From positions 1 through 22,308 of the forward strand of contig DIFG01000085.1 of assembly GCA_002419025.1 (NCBI GenBank): DNA of 22,308 nt. Direction: 5' to 3'. The notes below the pieces were generated by a model. It saw only the letters and a list, made by a program, of their open reading frames with translations. It ran no database searches and had not been told where the DNA came from. Below are positions 16,991-22,308 of this stretch, piece by piece; the first letter of the stretch is position 1, and each line of letters opens with the position of its first letter. The translations under genes were made by a program, and so were the position numbers. This stretch comes from Deltaproteobacteria bacterium UBA5754 (GTDB taxonomy: Bacteria > Desulfobacterota > Dissulfuribacteria > Dissulfuribacterales > UBA5754).

Positions 16991-18400
16991 ATGCCTGAGC
17001 CGGAAACCCGGACACTCCTCGTCGTGGACGACGAGAAAGACCTCCTCGTTGGCCTCAAACGTCTCATCGAACCCGAGATGGACGGCATAACGATCCTGAC
17101 GGCCTCCTCCGCTAAAGAGGCCCTCTCGATCCTCTCTGCAACGGCTGTGGATGCGGTCCTTTCAGACATCCTCATGCCGGAGATGGACGGTATCGAGTTC
17201 CTCAAAAGGATCCGAGACTCCCACCCCGAGATCCAGGTTATCCTCATGACAGCCTTCGGGACCATCGATCTTGCCGTTGAGGCCCTGAAGCTCGGGGCCT
17301 ACGACTTTATCACCAAGCCATTGGACGAGGAGCGCCTCCTCCACACGATCAGGCGGTGTCTCGAACTCTCGCACCTCTCCCGTAGGGCCGCTTCCCTTGA
17401 GAAACGGCTTCAGGAAAGAGAGGATATGGCCCGGTTCGTGGGCTCAAGTCCTGCACTTTCCAAGGCGCTCTCCACTATCCGTCTTGTCGCCAAGACGGAC
17501 GTAACCGTTCTCATCACGGGTGAGAGCGGAACGGGAAAGGAACTCGCCGCGCGCACCATCCACGACCTGAGCGACCGGAGCCGCCGGGAGTTCATCGCCG
17601 TGAACTGTCCGGCCATCCCGGAAAGCATCCTTGAGAGCGAGCTTTTCGGCTACCGGAAAGGGGCCTTCACCCAGGCCACCCAGGACAAGAAAGGCCTCTT
17701 CGATGCCGCACATGAAGGAACTATCCTTCTCGACGAGATCGGAGATCTCCCCCTTGCCCTGCAGACGAAGCTCCTCCGCGTCCTCCAAGAAAAGGAGTAT
17801 ATACCCCTTGGTGACACAAGGCCCCGCAAGGTGGATGTGAGGATCATCGCCTCCACGAATCAGGACCTCTGGAAGAAAATGAGAGACGGGACCTTCCGCG
17901 ATGACCTCTATTATCGCCTGAACGTCGTCTCCATAAGGATGCCACCCCTGCGGGAGATGCGGGAGGATATCCCGGCCCTCGCCCTCTTCTTCCTCGAAAA
18001 GGCCGTCACTGACCTGGGCCTACCCCCAAAGACCCTTTCCCCCGCCTCTCTCCGGTGCATCTCCGACGCACCATGGAAGGGAAATGTCCGAGAGCTTGCA
18101 AACGTCGTGAAGAAAGCGGCCATTCTCTCTCCTGGACCGACAATCGAGCCCGAGGACCTCGCCATCGAGTGCCCTGGAGGGCCATGCGCATCGAGGGACC
18201 TGGACGCCCTCACAGCCCTCCGCTACCCAGAGGCGAAGGCGCTGGTTCTCGAGGACTTCACCACCCGGTATCTCACGACGATTCTCGAAAGGACAGAAGG
18301 AAACGTCACCCAGGCTGCAAGAGAGAGCGGGATCGAACGCCAGGCCTTTCAGCAGCTCATGCGGAAATACGGGATCCGTTCGGAAGCATTTCGGAAGTAG
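16991..18400 (+). CDS. NtrC-family sigma-54-dependent response regulator
   Basis: It activates sigma-54 promoters once phosphorylated. The 469 aa are a receiver domain (about 7-125, acidic pocket Asp13/Asp14, phospho-Asp59 in LSDILMPEMDG, Lys109), an AAA+ domain (about 147-380) and a Fis-type HTH (about 437-461). Walker A is GESGTGKE (177-184) and Walker B GTILLDEI (243-250). The sigma-54-contacting loop reads GAFTQA (224-229), not the canonical GAFTGA. The ATG is four bases after the kinase stop with no Shine-Dalgarno, so translation is coupled to the kinase. The nearest candidate target is the sigma-54 promoter 149 bp beyond its stop codon. Confidence 0.95.
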   Translation: MPEPETRTLLVVDDEKDLLVGLKRLIEPEMDGITILTASSAKEALSILSATAVDAVLSDILMPEMDGIEFLKRIRDSHPEIQVILMTAFGTIDLAVEALKLGAYDFITKPLDEERLLHTIRRCLELSHLSRRAASLEKRLQEREDMARFVGSSPALSKALSTIRLVAKTDVTVLITGESGTGKELAARTIHDLSDRSRREFIAVNCPAIPESILESELFGYRKGAFTQATQDKKGLFDAAHEGTILLDEIGDLPLALQTKLLRVLQEKEYIPLGDTRPRKVDVRIIASTNQDLWKKMRDGTFRDDLYYRLNVVSIRMPPLREMREDIPALALFFLEKAVTDLGLPPKTLSPASLRCISDAPWKGNVRELANVVKKAAILSPGPTIEPEDLAIECPGGPCASRDLDALTALRYPEAKALVLEDFTTRYLTTILERTEGNVTQAARESGIERQAFQQLMRKYGIRSEAFRK

Positions 18401-18419
18401 CCCGTCCCCTCTCCAGGCA

Positions 18420-18454
18420 GCAATAAATACATTGCACTGCAAGAGAATTCTTGC
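18420..18454. promoter_or_regulatory. Two tandem dyads GCAA-N8-TTGC, likely activator (UAS) sites
   Basis: Site 1 is GCAATAAATACATTGC (18420-18435) and site 2 is GCAAGAGAATTCTTGC (18439-18454). Site 2 extends to a 9-bp perfect arm pair, ACTGCAAGA / TCTTGCAGT (18436-18457). Their centres are 19 bp apart and lie about 148 and 129 bp upstream of the start predicted from the sigma-54 promoter at 18549, the normal place for enhancer sites of NtrC-type activators. They begin 20 bp after the regulator gene ends. They precede the transporter within the 270-nt gene-free gap 18401-18670. Confidence 0.62.
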
Positions 18455-18548
18455 AGTAGTACAGCATCCCTTTCACGTCTTTCTTCGCCCTGCCATTTTT
18501 TATACAATTAAAACAGTAAATTATCTCAAGAGCACGAACAAACACCCA

Positions 18549-18564
18549 TGGAATACTCCTTGCT
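18549..18564 (+). promoter_or_regulatory. Sigma-54 (-24/-12) promoter of the YeiH-family transporter
   Basis: TGGAATACTCCTTGCT matches the TGGCACG-N4-TTGCW consensus at TGG, at one of the next four positions and fully at TTGCT. GG and GC are exactly 10 nt apart. The predicted start is near 18575, leaving a leader of about 96 nt to the transporter ATG at 18671. A clear sigma-70 alternative was not seen. Confidence 0.68.
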
Positions 18565-18670
18565 ATATCAAGCTCAGAGCCCTTTGCAGGAAGAAGAGGA
18601 CTCCTGAGCCGGATCGCAAGAGGCACACACGAACGGATGAGACACAAATCTTTCAGGAAAGGAGGCTTCC

Positions 18671-20488
18671 ATGGCAGAAAGGTACGACGAAGAAAAACTG
18701 GCTGAAGGCCGATGCTACAGCCCGGAGACGTGCGCCATACCCGAGGAGAAGAAGGGCTGGATCAGCGAGGACTGGCTCTCCCTCGTGCTCGGACTCTTCA
18801 TCTTTCTCCTCTCCCTCGGGGTGTTCAAGGGGGTGGACATCCTCGGATGGGGTGCGAATACCGGGGTGTGGATAGAGGCCGCGAAATCCACGAAGCCCAT
18901 ATCCGAACACTATCAGACCGTAAAGGGCGAGATCACCAAGATCGACGGCAAGAAGATCACCATAAAGAAATCTGATGGCAAGGAAGTGACACTCGAGGTC
19001 AGGGAGGACACCTCAGCCCTTCAGGTCGGCCAGAAATACGAGCGCAAGGGCCTCTCCGGATCGGCCTCCGTGATCCTCACCTACGTCGCCATGCTCCTGC
19101 TCATGGGGTTAGGCGCCATGGCCCTCGGAGCTAACATCAGAAAATTCGCCATCGGATTCACCATCGTCTTCTGGATCAGCTACCTCTGCTGGTTCCTCGG
19201 TCATTTCGCCTATCTCGCAGCAACGAAGAACGACCTCGCCAAGTTCAACATCCCTTGGTCCCTGAGCATGACAGGGGAGTTCGGCTTCATCATCGCCCTC
19301 GTAGCCGGGCTCGTAGTGGGGAACTTTTTCCCAAGGCTCGCGGAGCTCATGAAGGAGGCGGCCCGGCCCGAGCTCTATATCAAGACCGCCATAGTCATCA
19401 TGGGGGCAGGGCTCGGAGTAAAGGCCGCCCAATCCTTCGGGCTCGCAACGAACATCATGTTCCGGGGCTTCTGTGCCATAGTCGAGGCTTATCTCATCTA
19501 CTGGGCCGTGGTTTATTGGGTCTCCCGGAGATATTTCAAATTCAGCAGGGAGTGGTCGGCGCCGCTTGCCTCAGGTATCTCCATCTGCGGCGTCTCTGCC
19601 GCCATAGCTACCGGAGGCGCCATCCGCGCCCGTCCGGTGGTCCCCATCATGGTGTCCTCACTCGTGGTCATCTTCGTCGCGGTCGAGATGATAGTCCTCC
19701 CCTTCGTCGCCAAGGTATTCTTATGGCAGGAACCCCTGGTCGCAGGGGCGTGGATGGGCCTGGCGGTGAAATCCGACGGAGGGGCCATCGCGAGCGGAGC
19801 CATCACCGACTCCCTCATCCGGGCACAGGCCATGGACATGGAGGGAGTGAACTACGCCGAAGGCTGGATCACCATGACCGCAACCACGGTCAAGATGTTC
19901 ATCGACATCTTCATCGGGGTCTGGGCCTTCATCCTCGCATACATTTGGTGTGCGAAGATCGAGTGCAAGCCAGGCCAGAAGGTGAGCGCCCTCGAGATCT
20001 GGAACCGTTTTCCCAAATTCGTGCTGGGATACGTCGCGACCTTCTTAATCCTCCTCGTCATCTGCTGGCCTGCGGCCAAGGCGGTTGGGCCGGCGCAGAA
20101 GGAGCTGGATGAGCTCAAGGTCCAGGTGGCGAGCCTCGAAAAGAAGATCGCGACCGTGGCGCCTGATACACGGATCTCCCTTGAGACAACGCTTGCCGAT
20201 GCCAAGGCCCGGGAAAAGGCACTCAAGGATCAGATCAAGGAACCCCAAAAGACCCTCAAGACAGCCAAGGCGGCGACCTCAGAGGGAGATGTCTTCCGCA
20301 AGCTCTTCTTCCTCCTCTGCTTCTTCACCATCGGTGTCGTCTCGAACTTCAAGAAACTCATGGAGGAAGGGATCGGAAAGCTCGCTGCCGTCTACGGGGT
20401 CTGTCTCTTCGGATTCATCATATGGGTCGGGCTCTTCATCTCATGGCTCTTCTTCCACGGGGTGAAGCCGCCCGTCATCACAGGCTGA
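18671..20488 (+). CDS. Large YeiH-family (putative sulfate exporter) membrane transporter
   Basis: The core matches the YeiH/PSE family, annotated as putative sulfate exporters though the substrate is unproven in most members. Family marks are the GLVVGNFFPRL region (about 214-223), IKTAIVIMGAGLGVKAA (237-253), the ICGVSAAIATGGAIRA loop (305-320) and a C-terminal helix pair. Typical members have about 340 aa. This one has 605. The extra parts are a TM1 (about 34-56) followed by a soluble beta-rich insert (about 78-125, GEITKIDGKKITIKK-like strands) and a charged coiled coil (about 474-532) between membrane helices. The ATG at 18671 follows GGAAAGGAGG. The gene is under a predicted sigma-54 promoter, and a 53-aa membrane protein follows 15 nt later. 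Confidence 0.88.
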   Translation: MAERYDEEKLAEGRCYSPETCAIPEEKKGWISEDWLSLVLGLFIFLLSLGVFKGVDILGWGANTGVWIEAAKSTKPISEHYQTVKGEITKIDGKKITIKKSDGKEVTLEVREDTSALQVGQKYERKGLSGSASVILTYVAMLLLMGLGAMALGANIRKFAIGFTIVFWISYLCWFLGHFAYLAATKNDLAKFNIPWSLSMTGEFGFIIALVAGLVVGNFFPRLAELMKEAARPELYIKTAIVIMGAGLGVKAAQSFGLATNIMFRGFCAIVEAYLIYWAVVYWVSRRYFKFSREWSAPLASGISICGVSAAIATGGAIRARPVVPIMVSSLVVIFVAVEMIVLPFVAKVFLWQEPLVAGAWMGLAVKSDGGAIASGAITDSLIRAQAMDMEGVNYAEGWITMTATTVKMFIDIFIGVWAFILAYIWCAKIECKPGQKVSALEIWNRFPKFVLGYVATFLILLVICWPAAKAVGPAQKELDELKVQVASLEKKIATVAPDTRISLETTLADAKAREKALKDQIKEPQKTLKTAKAATSEGDVFRKLFFLLCFFTIGVVSNFKKLMEEGIGKLAAVYGVCLFGFIIWVGLFISWLFFHGVKPPVITG

Positions 20489-20503
20489 TATGGAGGTAAA
20501 CCA

Positions 20504-20665
20504 ATGGCCGCGCAACCGAAACTCGCTGACGAAATAAAGAAGATGGAATACGAGCCCATCCTGCCGGCGGAAAAACAACTCGTCCTCTGGAGTCTGGGGC
20601 TCGGGACAGGTCTTCTCTTCCTTCTCTATTGGCTCAGCCAGGTCCTCTTCCCAGGCGGACACTGA
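20504..20665 (+). CDS. 53-aa single-TM protein, probable transporter accessory subunit
   Basis: The reading frame starts at an ATG seven bases after a perfect GGAGG (20492-20496), and only 15 nt separate it from the transporter stop. The 53 residues have a charged N-terminal half (MAAQPKLADEIKKMEYEP) and one hydrophobic helix (about 26-48, LVLWSLGLGTGLLFLLYWLS), ending in GGH. There are no cysteines or motifs. By position it is cotranscribed with the YeiH-family transporter and could be a small stabilising or regulatory subunit. That role is inference. I know of no named family. Confidence 0.75.
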   Translation: MAAQPKLADEIKKMEYEPILPAEKQLVLWSLGLGTGLLFLLYWLSQVLFPGGH

Positions 20666-20694
20666 TCCATGCCCTTCCTCTTACTCCTTCTCAA

Positions 20695-20724
20695 GCGCCT
20701 GCCTCCTCACCTGGAGGCAGGCGC
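20695..20724. terminator. Hairpin terminator between convergent genes
   Basis: GCGCCTGCCTCC (20695-20706) pairs perfectly with GGAGGCAGGCGC (20713-20724) around the loop TCACCT. It closes the transporter operon 29 nt after the 53-aa gene. It also covers the last codons of the convergent 96-aa gene, whose stop codon lies in the loop. The downstream T-run on the plus strand is short and interrupted, so termination may be partial. Confidence 0.6.
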
Positions 20725-20997
20725 ACCCCTTTCCTCCTTCAGGGCACGAAGGGCCTCCTCGTAATCCGCAAGCCTCTTCTGCCAGACCGCGAGGGCCTCG
20801 ATCTCCTCGTACCAGGCCTTCCCTTCGCGGAAATCCAGGGAAAGGTCTCCGGCCAAGACCCTGCTCTTGAACTCCGCAGACGTGATGCCGGATTGGATCT
20901 CGAACGCCTCAAGATTCTTTTTGATACGGGCGACGATATTGCGGCACACGGTCACCTCGCGGGAAATGGAGATCTCGTATTCGTCCGTATGCATCAT
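20707..20997 (-). CDS. Small helical protein of unknown function (96 aa)
   Basis: I do not recognise a named family. The sequence is soluble and mostly helical: an N-terminal strand-like DEYEISISREVTVC, a helix (about 18-35), a short helix (about 38-50), and a long C-terminal helix rich in Glu, Ala, Leu and Lys (about 60-90, WYEEIEALAVWQKRLADYEE) that may form a coiled coil. One cysteine (18). Two adjacent ATGs (20997 and 20994) follow AAGGGAAGG, and either could be used. It starts 13 nt after the radical SAM gene stop, so the two are probably cotranscribed. It lacks the leader/core features of a peptide precursor, so a substrate role is not supported. Confidence 0.75.
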   Translation of the reverse strand: MMHTDEYEISISREVTVCRNIVARIKKNLEAFEIQSGITSAEFKSRVLAGDLSLDFREGKAWYEEIEALAVWQKRLADYEEALRALKEERGAPASR

Positions 20998-21010
20998 TTT
21001 CCTTCCCTTA

Positions 21011-22015
21011 TCAAACCACTACGGTCCAACGCTTGAGGCACGTTTGGCATACAGGGGGCGGGGAATCCGTATTGACGGCCTTCCGAAAGGAACGATACCC
21101 AACCTTTCGCCAGATGTCCTCTACGCTCTCCGCGTGGACATCTCCGAACACAACCCTTTCAATCGGGACCTCTTTCCCATAAAAAATGCGCAGGCAACCC
21201 TTGGAAACAGGAAGCCCAAGCATAACGCATGGAAAGACCGATCCATCAAACCCAACCACAAGGGACCGCCCCACATTTTCCATGCAAGTCCCGGATGAAC
21301 CCGGAGCCTGGAGGTGAAACTGGAAGGTGATGCCCTGGGATGCGGAGCGCGCCGCCACATCTTCCGCCTTTTCCAGAAGAGCTGACCACTCCCGCTCGTC
21401 CCTGGCGAGAACGGCCTCCTCTTCGAGGACCCGAGACGGGACAAGGGAAAGGGAACTCACCACCACCTCGTCCGCTCCGATCCCTGCGAAAAAATCCGGA
21501 AAATCATCGAGGAAGCCGAGCCCAGAGCGCAGTAGGAGATAGGCCACATGGATTCTCGGCCTGCCGTATCCTCGTATTGACCTAATTTCCCTCAAATGAT
21601 CTACTGCAGCGAGGACATCCCGGATACGCGTTCCCACGCGGATGCGGTCGTTCGTTTCATCGATCCCTGCAAGAGAAAACGAGACGAGATCGATACCGCC
21701 CGAAACCAAGGCCTCGGCCTCTTTTCTCCCGATGAGCATCCCGTTCGTAGTGGTCCCGACCCCGCAGCCCGCCCCCTTCACCTCGCGGAGGATCTCGAAA
21801 AAACGCGGGTGGCACAAAGGCTCACCCCATCCCTGGAGATGAACGTATCGCGCACGCCTTAAGGAGGGGATGAGCCTTCTTACAACCTCCAGATCCATGT
21901 GCCCCGACCGCCAGCATTCATGATAGACCGTCCTCGGGCAATACCGGCAGAAGGCGGTACAGCACGAGGTGATCTCGAGCTGTATCCAATCATACCGGAA
22001 AGACCACTGGATCAT
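21011..22015 (-). CDS. Radical SAM enzyme with SPASM-like C-terminal cluster
   Basis: Such enzymes use a [4Fe-4S] cluster to cleave S-adenosylmethionine and start radical chemistry, often on peptides or proteins. The 334 aa carry the CxxxCxxC motif at Cys19, Cys23 and Cys26 (CTAFCRYC), the GWGEP motif (62-66) for SAM, and GTTTNGMLI (87-95). A C-terminal auxiliary cluster region has Cys244, Cys263, Cys274, Cys323 and Cys326 (CQTC), as in SPASM/twitch proteins. The ATG at 22015 lacks a clear Shine-Dalgarno. The 96-aa gene follows directly. The substrate is unknown. Other possibilities are a tungsten-cofactor or peptide-maturation type enzyme, but nothing nearby decides. Confidence 0.92.
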   Translation of the reverse strand: MIQWSFRYDWIQLEITSCCTAFCRYCPRTVYHECWRSGHMDLEVVRRLIPSLRRARYVHLQGWGEPLCHPRFFEILREVKGAGCGVGTTTNGMLIGRKEAEALVSGGIDLVSFSLAGIDETNDRIRVGTRIRDVLAAVDHLREIRSIRGYGRPRIHVAYLLLRSGLGFLDDFPDFFAGIGADEVVVSSLSLVPSRVLEEEAVLARDEREWSALLEKAEDVAARSASQGITFQFHLQAPGSSGTCMENVGRSLVVGFDGSVFPCVMLGLPVSKGCLRIFYGKEVPIERVVFGDVHAESVEDIWRKVGYRSFRKAVNTDSPPPVCQTCLKRWTVVV

Positions 22016-22085
22016 GTGAACAGCGAGGCCCGGACATCAGGGCGCACGATCCTCCATTGGCAGCAGGAGAAACGACCCTGGGAAC

Positions 22086-22119
22086 GGAAAAGAATTTCCT
22101 TTCCAGGAAAATGATTTCC
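22086..22119. promoter_or_regulatory. Two tandem dyads GGAAA-N4-TTTCC, likely activator sites
   Basis: GGAAA-AGAA-TTTCC (22086-22099) and GGAAA-ATGA-TTTCC (22106-22119, arms extend to CAGGAAA / TTTCCTG) have centres 20 bp apart. They sit about 124 and 104 bp upstream of the start predicted from the sigma-54 promoter at 22190, the position expected for enhancer sites. Their sequence differs from the GCAA-N8-TTGC sites upstream of the transporter, so a different activator is likely. The 293-nt region 22016-22308 otherwise holds only the promoter and the edge gene. Confidence 0.55.
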
Positions 22120-22189
22120 TGCGCCTGCCGAATCGGCATTTAAAGGCCCATGAAAATGGCTAAAGAGAGGCATCTTACAGCTTTTCCCC

Positions 22190-22205
22190 TGGCACAGGAA
22201 TCGCA
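22190..22205 (+). promoter_or_regulatory. Sigma-54 (-24/-12) promoter of the right-edge gene
   Basis: TGGCACAGGAATCGCA matches TGGCACR-N4-TTGCW at every position except one T-to-C in the -12 box. GG and GC are exactly 10 nt apart. The predicted start is near 22216, just ahead of an AAGGAG (22225-22230) and the ATG at 22245. Confidence 0.75.
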
Positions 22206-22244
22206 TTCTAAAATCTTTTTAAAAAAGGAGAAACAGAAACGACC

Positions 22245-22308
22245 ATGCCCCCCACTGCATTGACGGGCAGTATACCAAAAATCTCAGGCTCCTCGACGTT
22301 TTGTGTGG
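22245..22308 (+). CDS. Start of an unidentified gene under sigma-54 control, partial
   Basis: An ATG at 22245 opens a frame that stays open to the window end. The 21 visible residues begin MPPTALTGSIPKISG and then SSTFCV. AAGGAG at 22225-22230 is 14 nt upstream, rather far, so the true start could differ. The call rests mainly on the strong -24/-12 promoter immediately upstream. The protein cannot be identified from so few residues. Confidence 0.45.
   Translation, partial: MPPTALTGSIPKISGSSTFCV

Overview
The window looks like the chromosome of a GC-rich, anaerobic, cytochrome-rich Gram-negative bacterium, most likely a member of the Desulfobacterota (former Deltaproteobacteria). The grounds are periplasmic multiheme c3/c7-type cytochromes, a Tat-exported four-cluster ferredoxin, an oxygen-sensitive (Fe-S, propeptide-bearing) PurF, KdsD for LPS Kdo synthesis, a heme-sensing DUF3365-type kinase paired with a sigma-54 regulator, and a YeiH-type transporter. 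No species can be named from the sequence alone. Nothing here looks like a phage or plasmid backbone.

Layout. 1-2700 is loosely packed: an orphan ParA-type ATPase (minus), a 91-aa conserved-looking small protein (plus), then a decayed stretch (1303-1877) with a remnant of an integron-type tyrosine recombinase and a dyad-rich intergenic repeat. Next come a probably truncated prenyltransferase/squalene-cyclase-repeat protein and ssb (both minus). 2861-11908 is a dense minus-strand block. Read in transcription order it is zinc-ribbon protein, inositol-3-phosphate synthase, M48 lipoprotein metalloprotease, carA, carB, purF, kdsD. The last four are joined by overlaps or gaps of a few bases and supply carbamoyl phosphate, the first step of purine synthesis, and arabinose-5-phosphate for Kdo.

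12000-13811 is an electron-transfer patch: a tetraheme cytochrome c3 (plus) with its own sigma-70-like promoter, a perfect 19-bp bidirectional terminator, and a convergent minus-strand pair (Tat-exported ferredoxin plus triheme cytochrome) that has no membrane anchor or catalytic subunit beside it.

14121-20665 is the most interesting part. A ZnuA-like binding protein lacking one of the usual His ligands, a membrane histidine kinase with a heme-binding CXXCH sensor domain, and an NtrC-family sigma-54 activator form an overlapping operon. Just downstream lie two tandem GCAA-N8-TTGC dyads and a sigma-54 -24/-12 promoter. These precede an unusually large (605 aa) YeiH-family transporter, followed by a 53-aa single-TM protein. 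I infer one sense-regulate-transport system. A second, independent sigma-54 promoter with its own tandem dyads (GGAAA-N4-TTTCC) sits at the right end (22086-22205). It drives a gene that runs off the window. Between them lie a radical SAM/SPASM enzyme and a 96-aa partner of unknown function on the minus strand.
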